This document shows positions 25,041 to 36,659 of a DNA stretch of 64,000 bases, in pieces (the first letter of the stretch is position 1; each line of letters opens with the position of its first letter). Source of the stretch: Nelumbo lutea (taxonomy: Eukaryota > Streptophyta > Magnoliopsida > Proteales > Nelumbonaceae); the NCBI GenBank assembly GCA_022828595.1, contig JAKGHH010000002.1, positions 106,513,254-106,577,253 on the forward strand, given 5' to 3'. The translations under genes and the position numbers were made by a program. The notes beneath the pieces were generated by a model, which was given only the letters and a program-made list of their open reading frames with translations, was not told the origin of the DNA and ran no database searches.

Positions 25041-27650
25041 AACACAGCTTTAATGTATCCATCCACATGTAGGTCACAACTCCTCATTGGTCAAGAAGCC
25101 AAGTTTGAGCTCAATAATGCTCTCCAATGCGGCAAATAAAGCAATTTTTAATAATTGACCCACCAACAAAAACTTCTAGTTTCCAATGACACTATATGAT
25201 TGAAGTTCCTTGAAGGCTAGAACGAGTTCCAATTTCAAATTTCCCACCTAACATTTATGAAAGACTCCATTTGTTCCACTGAGATTTTGACAATGTAAAT
25301 TGTTTCTGGTCCTAAGAGATATAATACCATCATATTCCTTCAATTATTTATAGGGTTTATCAATCTGCCCTCACTTGTCTAACTTTTGTACTCTCACTTC
25401 TGTACAATACCCATCCCGTGATCACTCCTTACCCACTTTCCCCTCATACTGTGATACTGATAGCTTCACTTCATGTTTTTATGTTGACAAATTTGTTGAA
25501 TGAAATGACATTCATCGGACCAAAATTACAGGGATTTTTCCACAAATTCTTTTGACCATCCAAATGGATCGGGCCAGTTGGACAGCTACGGTCACCTGAT
25601 CGGGCCGGGCCTCCTTTTGTGTTTTTGACATGAGAGGTATCATACTATCACCTGGTGGGCCCATCGAGTGGTGGGTAGATTCAACGTCATGTATCATGTT
25701 TAACAAGTGCTACTTAGAAAATCAATGTCGACCGTCAGTTCTGTCAAAGGCCCATACATTCTGTGCTAATTTATCAAACTTCCAACACTTGAACTTCTTT
25801 GTTTACTACTAGTTTGTTTAGAAGTTTGCACTAATACAATTGTACTTGTTTCTGAGTTATGACCTCTGATGTTTGCAGTTTATACCATTGAACTTTTCAA
25901 CTGGGTCAGACAAATTCGGCGCTGATGTTGCCAATCGGGGCCTAAGAAGGCCCATGGACAAATTTCAGCTCAAACCCCTTTGTCAAGTATTAGATCTCAA
26001 ACATACATTTGAAACTTAGATTACTAATGTGAATTAGTTTTTTTTTTTTTTTTTCTTTTTGAGTAGGGAGGAATTTACCAATGTAAATGGTTTAGGTTGG
26101 GATGGTTGAGTATTTTTCCTGGGCCCAACATAAAGTAAATTCTTCAAATCTGATACTCAGCCCCGTTTGCTTCGTAGGAATAGAGATCTGGAATCAGAAT
26201 AAAATGGATAATTCCGATTCTAGTTGTTTTGTTGGGTGGAATCGGAATCCTATTCCCATTTCTACTGGAATGGTATTCCCCTATTTGAAAAAATGGCCAT
26301 TCGTTGTTCCTCTTTCGGGAATGAAATCTCATTTCTGTTGATTCTAATTCCCATTTCCATTTCTGTCTAAATCAAACAGACTATCGGAATAAACCATTCC
26401 AATTCTGACTCTGAAAGATTTCAATTTCAAATCCAATTTTGATTCTGACTACGACCCTTGGGCTCCATTTGGGAAGAATGCATATAAGGGGTTAAGTAGA
26501 TTTCTGATTACAATAATATACTATCCAATCCAGGCATGAGTTGAGCATTTGAATGGACCAGGCCCAGTTAAGAGTCAACTCTTCAAATTGAGTATCCCAT
26601 TTTCACCCCTAAATCCACCCCATATCATATCAAAGGGCAAATTGAAAGAAAGGTTGTTTTTACATCTTGTGGGGTGCTCCCCAATGTGTATAATAGTTTT
26701 TTGAAAACAGAAACAATTGCCACATCAGTAAATTTGCTGATCTGGAAATGAAAACAAAGTCGTCTACATTGACAAACACCCATCTTAGCTATTTATTTAT
26801 TCCATTTATTATTAATTTTAAACCAGAAGTCCTGTTAAGTGTTGTTCGGCTGCCCTAGCAGCTTCCTTATCCATCATATCTAATCGTATCAGATCGAATC
26901 CCTATTGTAATTGGATATTTGGATGGTATGAATGAATTAAGCTGAAAATTATCGAAGTATTATATATTAGCAATAAAATGAATTAAAAATAATTTTTCTA
27001 TTATATCCTCTGTATAAAACTTGAACTTATGACAATTTAATAAGACTGCAACAACCAAACCAACTTCACTAATAGGTACAAGTATATATGAGCATACACA
27101 TTTAGGTGGAATCAAATAGAATAGGGGTGGATCATATTTGGTCCAGTTTTAAAAGGATTGATTTTGGACCAGCCTTGAATATTCAGACAATTACCTATTA
27201 TTTACAACCCTAATGTAAGCCGAACAAATTATGATGCGAATAGGTGTATAATAAAATCGAAAAATTACAAACAGGCTCAATGCAGATTTCTGAATTTAAC
27301 TGTAGACCTATAAATATTCAAAATGTCAAAAAATTTTTACTCTATACATCAATGCTCGTCCATAAATTGACATCAATTCTGACCTGGCATCCACTCTAAC
27401 TGTAATTTGGGCCTATGAATTCTGACGCTAGGCTGAATGATCATTCTCCTAATAAAATGTAATAATGCCAAGAATAGAAAGATTTATTGTTAAACCAATA
27501 CACCTGCACAAAATTCTAAAAACAATTTTTTTATTTATGTATATATTTACGATTCGATACACGTAAGTTTCGATAGGCGCCGTGGAGGAAAAAATATTTC
27601 TCCCCACAACAAACCTCAAAAAAGCCGTTTTCTAATAAAAAGATAATGAG
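25041..27650. other. Intergenic DNA, repeats only
   Basis: No gene is supported. 26157-26455 is a repeat rich in GGAATCGGAATCC and its complement, related to 14510-14655. 26680-26785 carries a copy of the TTGTCAAACACCC family. The remaining sequence is AT-rich with short frames only. Confidence 0.45.
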
Positions 27651-28512
27651 GATGTTTGGTTCGTAGGAATTTTCTCAATAAATGCTGCCACATCAGCATT
27701 TGGTTCGATAAATATTTATTGGATTTGAAATCAGTGTTTGATGCAATCGTTTATTGAGAAAACATTGATAAATGTTTCTTCATTGATTTTCATGAGAGGA
27801 GTCATTGGGAAGCGTTAAATTCTTGCTTCTTCCCACGGTTAGACGTGAAATGCATAGCTGATGTGGCACCGACATGTAAGCTAATGTGGCACTTGAGATT
27901 TCTGGTCCCAGGCATCGCGAATCTACCATTTTACAAGAAAAAAAAACCTGCCCCAAACCCTATCGAGAGAGGATAGCTGCAGACAGTCGAACTTGTAGAG
28001 AGAGTGCTTCTTCTCACGCTGACCGGAGGTTGTGGACGCCGGTAAATTCGCCATTGACACCATCAATCCCCCACCTTGACGCTGACAACGTGCTTCATAC
28101 ACTGTTAATCCCCCGCAAACTTTTGTGTTTCTTGCCGATTTGAACAGTATATTCGCTGTCCCCTTCCGAACGTTGAGATTCCTATTTCCTGTTGATTATG
28201 ATGTTGTTATAATTGTCTGTTTCCCTCTTTTATCTTTGGCTATTCTCACTTGTGCCCATTGGTTTCAAGATCTAATTTTACTTGGTTGGCAAACCAACAT
28301 GCTAAAGAGATGTATTTCAGTCCATGTTTGACACTATTTTCTTTTGTTCTTTTTCTTCATGTTTTTCGATGTTGAGTGAAGCTTCCTTCGGTGGAGTGAA
28401 GATTCCCTCTTGTCATTATATTTGGATGTGTTCACAGATTATGATGTTGAATGTCCTTGATTTGTACATATGATGCTGAATGTTTTTCATTTACATCTCT
28501 GTTTTTTATTTA

Positions 28513-28631
28513 GGGTCAGTTTGGAAGAAGTAAAAATACAAATATGTACTGTAAAAGTACATATAAAATAATATAAAATAGAAGGTTTTATGCTCTACAT
28601 ATTTGTATTTGTACTCCTTCCAAATGGAGCC
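28513..28631. repeat. Tourist-like MITE with TTA duplication, copy A
   Basis: The ends GGGTCAGTTTGGAAGAAGTA and TTTGTACTCCTTCCAAATGG are inverted repeats. TTA flanks both sides (28510-28512 and 28632-28634). The 3-bp TTA target and the TIR type fit PIF/Harbinger-derived Tourist MITEs. Confidence 0.75.
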
Positions 28632-28634
28632 TTA

Positions 28635-28751
28635 GCTCAGTTTGGAAGGAGTACAAATGCAAATTTGATGATACAAAACCTTGTATTTTGTATTATTTTC
28701 TATGTATTTGCACTTTACGTATTTGTATTTGTACTCTTTCCAAATTAAGCC
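28635..28751. repeat. Tourist-like MITE with TTA duplication, copy B
   Basis: It starts GCTCAGTTTGGAAGGAGTAC and ends GTACTCTTTCCAAATTAAGC plus C. It is flanked by TTA at 28632-28634 (shared with copy A) and 28752-28754. The two copies lie head to tail with one TTA between them. Confidence 0.75.
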
Positions 28752-29703
28752 TTACATATCTTGTCGTTCTTTCATTGGTAGCTCCACTTCCATCGGTGGA
28801 GTGAAGCTTCCAAGATCCACTATTAAATCTCAAAATCGTACATTATGTCCAAGCATGGGTAATTTGGACCATTGAATCGACTCAATGGCTCCTAAATATC
28901 AAGTAAAAGTGTCACACCAAATCACCCATATGGCAGTTTCTTGAAATAGGCCACTAAATACCCAATCATGAGGAAATATTTATTTTGCTGAATTGTAAAG
29001 TAACTTTATGGGTTGTTTCTTGAAACGTCCCGAAAAGGCCAAATCAAACAAATGAACAAAAAGCATTTAAAGTAAGTGTTTATCAAATAAACACCCCCCT
29101 TCCCCTCCAATAAACAGCAATGGTACCAAACATATACAATAAAACATTAACTAAATATAGTGTAATTCTCTACACTAAAAAATGCCTACATGGCTCTGAG
29201 TTGGCAGCATTTTTCTAAAAAAACAACAATAGTACCAAGTACTCCATGTGTAATTATATAATTAATCAAGGTTCCAATTTCAAATTTTGGAAACTAATGA
29301 AGTAATCATTCTTGTCTTCAAAAATAAACAATGAAAAAGAAGGAACTAGAAACTACTTTTCATGGTAGAGATTGCTTTCGAACTTGCTTTATCACTTAGG
29401 GTCTGTTCATTTTTTGGATTTTGAGAGTGGGGAAAATTGGTCCTTGGATTTTGGTTTCCGTTGATCAATAAACCCATTTTCTTTTTTCAAACTTATATGG
29501 ATCTACAGAAAATTTATTTTCTCCCAAGTGGATAAGTAAACTTCCCACCTAATATGATAATTGGACTACAGAAAGGTGAAGTTTCATTTTGGTATGATAG
29601 TTGGACTAGTCTTGGCCCTCTTATTTTTTAATTAGATAATGAGAATCTTCAAGATTTCAATGTCAACCAAGTTTTAAGTGTTAATGGTAATTGGTGCTTT
29701 GAG

Positions 29704-30078
29704 TTGGTTGATTCTATTCCTCAATTCGTTGTGGATTTAGCTAGAAATTTGAAAGTCGTTCTTAATGATGAAGATGATAAGCTCATTTGGAACATAAACC
29801 CAAATGGTGGTTTCTCTATTTCTTCAGCTTGGAATCTCATTAGGGTCCATGGTAATTCTGTAAATTGGTTTCAATATGTTTGGAAAGTGGGCCTTCCTAA
29901 TAAAATATCCATTTTTGTTCGGAAATTTCTTCATGGTGCTTTACCTCTTGATGATGTGATTATAAAGAAAGGGTTCCAGCTAGCTTCTAAATGTTGTTGT
30001 GGTGAGCATTGTATGAAAAGCTTTAACCATCTGTTTGCTAATGAAGATATTATAGTGACCTGTTCAACGTTCCAATAA
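29704..30078 (+). pseudogene. LINE ORF2 fragment with zf-RVT domain
   Basis: This 124-codon open piece contains LIWNINPNGGFSISSAWNLI, then WFQYVWKVGLPNKISIF and LHGALPLDDVIIKKGF. This order is diagnostic for the zinc-binding region behind the reverse transcriptase of plant L1 LINEs. The usual cysteines are partly kept (CCCGEHC). It is an inert relic. Confidence 0.8.
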
Positions 30079-30268
30079 TTCTAACTCAACATGTTATTAA
30101 TAGAATTTATATGTGGTGGAATCTTGCTAATAATGACTCTCAAGTTCATCGTCTCCTTTAAAATCCCCCCTCAATTATAATATGGTTAATATGGAAAGAA
30201 AGACGCAGTTGACGATTTGAAGGGAAAGGGGTCCTTGCATCAACAATCATTAGAAGGAGCATCAAGTG

Positions 30269-32103
30269 TGATGAGGGCAGATTTGGGCCTTCAGTGAAAT
30301 TGTGACACGTGGCACTTCGTGACAAATAGGAAAACACCCAATCAACAAATTTACGAAGTTGGTGACCCACCCGGGCACCAGTCTGGCCGGCCTGGCGTGA
30401 CCTGCACGCGGCCTGACGCGCACCTGCGCGACCTGCGCGCGACACACGCGACCTGCGCGACCTGCGCGCGACACACGCGGCCTGCGCGGCCTGCGCGAAC
30501 TGTGCGCAGCACACGCGAAATACGCGCGGCACGCGCGCGGCCTGCCCGAACTGCACACGGCCTGCGCGAGCTGCGTGTGCGTGCGGCGTGCGGCCTGCGC
30601 TACCTGGCCGACCTGGACCAGCCTAGCGCATGATCCGGCCAAGCCGCCCATAAGGTGCCCACCGACAAACCTGGCTAGACACTGACCCGCCGACTGACAC
30701 AGGCGCCAGCTTGACGACCTGGTCTAGACATTGACCTGCCGACTGACAGGCGCCGACCTGACGACCTGGCCTAGACACTGACCCGCCGACTGACGCAGGC
30801 GCCCCTCTGACAACCCGGCCCAGGCGCCGACCTGGCCGCCTGACACAAGCGTCAGCCTGACGACCTCGAGGAGTTCACCACCGTACCCCGGTTCTGATAG
30901 GATGCGACGAGTCTTACTGTTTGGAGGCTTTTCACCCACCTAATCCGCGAGGACTCTGGTATATAAAGACCTCACACCCCAAAGGGGAGGGGGATGAAAA
31001 AGGGGAAGTAACCCCTGCTCTCTAGCTCTCTCATATTATCTTCAAAGCTCTCTACAATAAGAGTGCTAACTTAAGCGTCGGAGAGCCCCCACCGGGAAAA
31101 TACCCCCGGGACCTCTGATTCAGTTCTCGCAGGTCCTTCAGCTCTCGCCGCCTACAAAGAGGAGGAAAAGATGGAGTTCTCGCAGGTCTCTCAGCTCCCG
31201 CCACCTACAAAGAGGAGGAAAAGATGAAGCTCTCGCAGGTCCCTCAGCTCCCGCAGCCTACAAAGGAAAGAAGACCACCTCATGCTGAGGGCAGTCGGAT
31301 TGCGCCGCACCAGGGAGCTCCAGCATTCTCTAAGTCATCGGCCGCCTAGTAGGCAGTCCGCCACCAGGCAGTTCACCACCGAGCAGCTCGCCACCGAGCA
31401 GCTCACCACCGGGCAGTTCGCCACCAGGCAGTTCGCCACCAAGCAATTCGCCACCAAGCAGTTCGCAACCAAGCAGCTCACCACCAGGCAGATCGCCACC
31501 AGGCAGTTCGCCACCGAGCAGCTCGCCACCGAGCAGTTCACCACCAGGCAGTTCACCACCGAGCAGCTCGCCATCGGGCAGTTCACCACCAGGCAGTTCG
31601 CCACCAGGCAGTTCACCACCAAGCAGTTCACCACCAGGCAGCTCGCCACTAGGCAGTTCACCACCAAGCAGTTCGCCACCAAGCAGTTCGCCACCAAGCA
31701 GCTCGCCACCAGGCATATCGCCACCAGGCAGATCGCCACCAGGCAGTTCACAACCGAGCAGCTCGCCACCGAGCAGCTCACCACCGGGCAGTTCGCCACT
31801 AGGCAGTTCGCCACTAGGCAGTTCGCCACCGAGCAGCTCGCCATCGGGCAGTTCGCCACCAGGCAGTTCGCCACCGAGCAACTCACCACCGGGCAGTTCG
31901 CCACCAGACAATTCGCCACCGGGCAGTTCGCCACCAAACAGTTCACCCCCAGGCAGTTCTCCACCGAGCAGTTAGCCAGTAGGCAGTTCACTACCAAGTA
32001 GCTCATCACTAAGGCACGCCTCCACCGGGTCAAATAACGAGGTACTTAGCCAAAAAATTTTACATCACAAAACATTGGTACGTGGCCGAAAACGGTTACA
32101 TCA
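30269..32103 (+). mobile_element. Solo LTR rich in tandem repeats, inserted in the LINE
   Basis: The ends TGATGAGGGC and GGTTACATCA give TG...CA with TGATG/CATCA inverted tips. The 5-bp duplication AAGTG flanks it at 30264-30268 and 32104-32108. A TATA box (GGTATATAAAGACC) lies near 30960, followed by leader-like CTCTAGCTCTCTC sequence and ACTTAAGCGTCGGAGAGCC, as in plant gypsy LTRs. Its inside is a CGCG-rich block (about 30370-30610), roughly 58-bp repeats (30660-30860), three roughly 51-bp repeats (31125-31265) and a 15-bp array (31346-31990). A single LTR with a direct duplication means recombination removed the interior. Confidence 0.8.
31346..31990. repeat. 15-bp tandem array inside the solo LTR
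   Basis: About 43 units of GGCAGTTCGCCACCA and close variants. Because 15 is a multiple of three and the unit lacks stops in several frames, it makes open frames of 239, 193 and 232 codons on the two strands. One reads as pentads QFATK/QLTTR. These are repeat artefacts rather than evident genes. Confidence 0.9.
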
Positions 32104-32919
32104 AAGTGGCTTATGGATTTAAACTTGATTCAAGCAAGCCCATCCTCTAAAAGCAACACTTATATCTTAAATGTGCTTCATATTCCTATCAAGCATGTTA
32201 AGAGGATCACTATTCACTAGACGTTGATGGAGCTTTTCCTGGGAATCTGGGTGTAAGCGGAGGAGGTGGTTTTGTGAGAAATGGTTCTTGTGCTTAACCA
32301 CTATGGTCATGGTTCTTCAATTCTTGCTGAAGCTTTGGCCCTTTGTGATAAAGGAATAAGGGAGGTAAAAGTGGAGAGTGATAATAAATGGCTAGTAGAA
32401 ATCCTTCTTGGAAATATCTCTCCTCCTGGAAAATAGTCTGTCTTGCGTGAAATCTAAAGGATGACCTCAACCATAAATATTTTTTCCACGTGTGCCCAGA
32501 GTAGGAAAAGATTGTATAGATTTTTTGGCCAACAAAGGAATTGATTTAAAGTGTTTCACTACTTACAACTCTTTGCTAAGTATTCCACATGAGATCGTGA
32601 ATCTTTTAAGAGAAAGACTACCCAAGGCTTCCTGTGTTACGTATAGGTTAGTTTTCTTTGTTCTTGGTTGTATTGCATGTACTTTTTTAGGATAGTGAAG
32701 CTGTGTGTATTGTTCTTTAATTTGGGGGCAAGGCAAGCTACGTCCTCCCCTATACTAAGATTCCTCCCTTTTTGACAATGATTAGTAAAACTTAAGGTGG
32801 CTGTCCCTCCAACTGGAGTAATCTTAGGGTTCAAAAAAAAAAAAAAACAAATTTTCCATCTGGGGAGAAGTTGTCAACACTTGGATGGAACAAAATTGTC
32901 CCTTTTTATAATGGCTTTT

Positions 32920-33050
32920 TATGGATAAAATGGTCATCATCTTATTTACCTGAGAAATAAAGGAACATGGATAAATGCATTTACCCAGGTAAGTGTTTCC
33001 TACAAAAAACTTACCCATGTAAGTGCATCTACCTTGAAAATAAAATAATG
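32920..33050. repeat. Palindromic repeat with CCAGGTAAGT core, copy 2
   Basis: TGCATTTACCCAGGTAAGTG is followed by CTTACCCATGTAAGTGCATC, an imperfect hairpin like the one at 24897-25040. It lies just beyond the LINE poly(A). Confidence 0.5.
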
Positions 33051-33133
33051 AACACGGATGTAAAAAACCAAAAAAAAAAAATGATTGGTTTCCTATTTTT
33101 TCTTTAAGCCAGACTGTTTTAAGATTTTGAAAA

Positions 33134-33722
33134 GGGTAAATTACAAATTGGTACCCTATATTATTGGGGTAGTGTCACTTAAGGGTTTGAACTTTCAAGT
33201 ATGACATTTTAGGACCTTGAACTTTTAGAAATATACATTTATTAAATTGGTTTTAGATTAAGGGTGAAATTACTTAAATGCCCATGTTTAGATTCTCCTT
33301 TTGAACACAGTCTAGTGGTTGCACAAAAGAAAAGACGATCCATAGAATAGGAAAGCAACTAAAGTTTGCATCTAATAAAAGAATCCAGAAACAAGTGAGA
33401 ACATTTGAGTTCTCTAATGAAGCCTCCAAACGGTGAGGATGAATGAATTTCAAGCAATGCCTACACGTTGGTTTCTATATCCTACAGATGCACCACCCAC
33501 CAAAGTTTTTTGCCACCACTGTTTGCATCCAAAGGCAAAAGAAAATGAAAAAGAGAATGTGAATAAGGGCATTTTCATAATTTTATTGCTAATTTTAACA
33601 GAATTGGATTCAAGTGTATATTTCTAAAAGTTTAGAGTATTAAACCATTGCATCGCAGTTGAAAGTTTAATCTCTCAACTGTCACTACCCCAAAGTACAG
33701 GGTACCTATCTATAATTTACCC
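33134..33722. mobile_element. Mutator-like non-autonomous element, 589 bp
   Basis: The left end GGGTAAATTACAAATTGGTA and right end ATAATTTACCC are inverted repeats that extend inward for about 50 bp (TTGGGGTAGTGTCAC against GTCACTACCCCAA). The flanks TTTTGAAAA (33125-33133) and TTTTAAAAA (33723-33731) fit a 9-bp duplication with one mismatch. The internal frame at 33433-33627 has no known domain. Confidence 0.6.
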
Positions 33723-33731
33723 TTTTAAAAA

Positions 33732-36080
33732 TAGTGAAAACACATTATTTAAATATTGAGGATTGTTTCCTGAGTTAACAACCCTATGCCTAAAGGAAAC
33801 AACCACATGATAAATGCTATCTACTTAGAAACTATGAACAGAAACTAAATCGAACCATTGGCAACATGGATGCCTTGTGTTCATTTCCATTGGTGATTTT
33901 CAACTTTCCCTTTCTATGATTTGATAAAACAGCATCACTCTATTTTATTTCATCATGGTATCATGTCTTTTTGACATCATAGATTTTTTTTTTAATTTTT
34001 AATTAAATTAAATTGAACGAATGAAAACAAAGAAGTTTCAATAAACATGGAAATATATATGTTTTGTTGATGTAGCAGTTGTTTTCGTTTTCAAAAACAA
34101 AACCAGTCATGTTCTCGAACCCCTCAAAATGTTTTAGTGAGTTCTAATATAGTGGAGGCATAGCACTGCATTGCGACCTCAATGAAACATGGGTATGCCA
34201 ACCAAACATGGATATTAAAATCCAATTTTATTCCCTTTTGTGAGAAATCTGCTGTTGGAAACGTTTTTGGAAATGAGAAGAATTCCTGCGGAATTGCCTA
34301 AGAACATTTTCCAAACGGCCCAATAAGCTAGTGCCTTTTTGTTGGTGATTTAGGTATTGGTCAAAATATAGAAACTTAAACAACTGCCACATCAGCAAAA
34401 ACAATACAAAGATTCTATCTACAGAATTTTAATGTAGATACAACTTGGGCAGCCATCACTACACAACTTGGAATAGACATTACATTGCCTCTGATGCAAC
34501 AGGCCAGCTTGATCTAATAGTTATTCAAAGAGGTATATGTTAATCACTCTTCAAATGACTGATTAACAGCAGATTTAGGCTCTTAATTTTTTTTTTCTCC
34601 AAACATAACTTATTGGCTATTCATGTGGGCCCCTTAAATAGTCAAAAGCCTTCCCAAAGAATTGGGATCTGCTCCTCACACACACAGGGTGCCTCACAAT
34701 GATTTTACAGATACATCCCACTGTGCATTGGGAACAGGTGTTACATGCTCAAGGCTTTTGCATCATAACCCCAATTGAAACTAATCCGGATTTAATTAAT
34801 TACCTCCCCACAAAATGGTCCTTACAGGCTTACACCCACATCACAGCACTTGCAGTGGTGCATTGGGAACATATATGTCCAGGAGTGAGAACATACAATA
34901 CAAAAGATGTTCCTGATGAATCCGAATTTCCTTCTCATCTACCTTATTATCATTCCGAGGTGCATTAGAAACATTTCTCCTCGATGAATGAAAACATAAA
35001 GATAGTCCTGCTGTGCCACTGCAAGTTACTGTAGGTGGGTGGGAGGAAGATTATCTGAGGAGGAAATCAAAACACAATTGAAACATAGCAAAGGGGAAAA
35101 TAAAAGAAAAGAACAATTGGGAACATTTTTGCAATCGTATTGAAATAATGAGATTTCGTCCTCCTAAAACCAACCGTTCATACGGCATTTTGCAATCGCA
35201 TTAGAAATATCTTTCTATGAATAAAAACATACAAATATGGTGCGAGAACAGAACAGTTTTGTGAGGATGAAATCCAAATTCCTAGATAGTATGATCTGGC
35301 CAATTCAGACCATCCCACAAAAATGAGTCTGGATCTCCTATTCACACAAACTCTGCCCACGTCTACTCACATAACATTGCAGCCACACATGAATAATATC
35401 TCATCCTCCTGCATAAGTGTGTTGTGGGTAGACTTGGGCAAAGTGTGTGGGCAAGAGATCTGGAATCGTCAAAAATCAAACCCTCTTGGCATGTCCATTC
35501 TCCACCATAGATCAGCCGGGTAGCAGCCGGAGATTTCCACTGATAATTTAATTTAAGAATCCCCAGGAGAATGGTGGGAGCCCTTTCAAGGGCTATCTAT
35601 ACTGCCACGTGTAAGAATCCTGACTGTTTAAATAATTAAATTAAGTGACTACCAATTTTAATTTGCTCTGCCTGAGACAGAAAACCAGAGCTTAATTTCC
35701 ACCAAAACAAAACCAGAACTTGGTTGCAGCCACACACCCTTCTCAATTTGTCCAAAACATACAAAAGGAGAGCCAACTGTGTTGTATAAGAGACTTTGTA
35801 ACAGAAATTATTCTCTCTATAACAATATTAAAAAGAAAAACAACAATCAAAACCAGAGACCAATAACATTCTCTCTGTAACGATATTAAGAAAGAGAAGA
35901 AATAAGACCTGGGCATCAAAGATGCCTTAATTTATATTTCGATGATCTTATTCATAGAGTATATGACTGAAGCAACTAATAAGTTAAAGAAGAAGAAGAA
36001 AAAGAAGAGGAGGTAAATGGTGGGATTCCATCATCAGATTCATATATAATTTCAGTATGTGATATCTCTCTATCTTTCCC
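33732..36080. other. Intergenic DNA and CLE gene 3' flank
   Basis: 34020-34130 holds a copy of the AAAACAAAACCAGTCATGTT repeat family. 34699-35240 contains three loose copies of GTGCATTGGGAACA and short frames without domains. The last few hundred bases before 36080 are probably 3' UTR of the CLE gene on the minus strand. Confidence 0.4.
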
Positions 36081-36406
36081 TCAAGGTCCCAAGGGGTGTT
36101 GGTTGTGGTGAAGAGGGTCAGGGCCCGTCGGAACTTGCCTTTCTGAGTCCAAGATAAGACCTGAATCTCGTCTCTGATATCCAGTAAACAAGTGGGCATT
36201 GGGAACCTTGCTAACCTGAAAATCCAAAAAAAAAAAAGGCAATCAAGAAAAGAACATTTCAGTAGTGGAACAAGAATCAACGAGAGGATGATATGTTTTT
36301 TTCTGGTTTTCGTCAATATTCAATACCAGTGTTGTTCTCTTTCCTGCCCATATTCTTTCACCATTAAAACCTGAAAACGAAGAAATCGTGTCAAGAGAGA
36401 GACAGC

Positions 36407-36445
<39 letters not shown>

Positions 36446-36555
36446 GACTTACTGGAACGGGAAGCTTGAATAAAAGGAGACAGAAGCGCCATTAGAATGA
36501 ATAGGCAGGTGAGAAACATTGTGGTTGTTGTTCCTCTGGCTCTGGACATGGCCAT
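36081..36555 (-). CDS. CLE: CLE peptide precursor (CLV3/CLE40 type), three exons
   Basis: Secreted precursor of a small CLE peptide hormone. Exons on the minus strand are 36453-36555, 36327-36370 and 36081-36215 (282 nt, 93 residues). Donors are CCA|GTAAGT and CTG|GTATTG; both acceptors end TTTTCAG. Residues 1-32 form a signal peptide with the core MFLTCLFILMALLSPFIQA. The middle is variable. The CLE motif RQVPTGPDPLHHNQ occupies residues 75-88, followed by HPLGP and the stop. CLE40 has RQVPTGSDPLHHK and CLV3 has the same PDPLHH core, and both genes have two introns. In the family a 12-14-residue peptide is released outside the cell, hydroxylated at the prolines and sensed by CLV1-type receptor kinases to limit stem-cell activity. 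The exact orthologue is inferred. The start could also be the ATG two codons later. Confidence 0.86.
36371..36452. repeat. (GA)n microsatellite in CLE intron 1
   Basis: The 82-bp first intron is mostly GA/CT repeat (about 36403-36445). On the coding strand it forms the pyrimidine tract before the acceptor. Length changes here could affect splicing. Confidence 0.8.
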
Positions 36556-36652
36556 CAGCTCTGCCAAAGTAGCAGCAGAGAGAGAGAGAGAGAACACTGA
36601 GGAGACGTGAATTTGAGTAGCTTTTCCTGGGCTCTCTTTCAGAGGGGGAGAG

Positions 36653-36659
36653 TTTAATA
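36653..36659 (-). promoter_or_regulatory. Possible TATA-like box of the CLE gene
   Basis: The minus strand reads TATTAAA about 100 bp upstream of the start codon, with a CT-rich leader in between. Position and sequence fit a weak TATA box. No other promoter evidence. Confidence 0.3.

Larger units (their letters stand above)
27651..29241. mobile_element. Candidate non-autonomous DNA transposon with diverged inverted ends
   Basis: The left end has GATGTTTGGTTCGTAGGAAT followed by CTCAATAAATGCTGCC. The right end reads GGCAGCATTTTTCTAAAAAA and then TAGTACCAAGTAC, roughly its reverse complement. Two Tourist-like MITEs (28513-28751) sit inside. The frame at 27886-28143 (ATG region onward) has no recognised domain. 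The alignment of the ends is loose and no target duplication was found. Confidence 0.3.
29560..32847 (+). mobile_element. 5'-truncated L1-type LINE, split by a solo LTR
   Basis: The coding part runs 29560-30268 and resumes at 32104, with a 1,835-bp solo LTR between. Removing the insert and one AAGTG restores the frame IIRRSIK|WLMDLNL. Upstream is the zf-RVT domain of LINE ORF2, with GGFSISSAWNLIR and WKVGLPNKISIFVRKFLHGA. Downstream is the RNase H start NVDGAFPGNLGVSGGGG near 32220 and VKVESDNKWLVEILL near 32370. A 3' tail and poly(A) close the element at about 32827-32847. EN and most of RT are missing, and stops and a frameshift near 32220 make it dead. Confidence 0.8.

Noticed and set aside
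27886..28143. 85-codon frame as a gene fragment captured by a transposon
   Set aside because: Cys/Arg/Ser-rich without a recognisable domain. Capture cannot be argued without a donor gene.
30158..30651. 129- and 132-codon Arg/Ala-rich minus-strand frames
   Set aside because: They read through the CGCG-rich simple block of the LTR. The composition explains them.
31335..32033. Long repeat-coded frames (193-239 codons) as a novel repeat protein
   Set aside because: They arise on both strands from a stop-free 15-bp tandem unit inside a solo LTR, with no start context or domain.
34699..34968. 89-codon frame as a small gene
   Set aside because: Built on loosely repeated GTGCATTGGGAAC segments. 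No domain or promoter signs.
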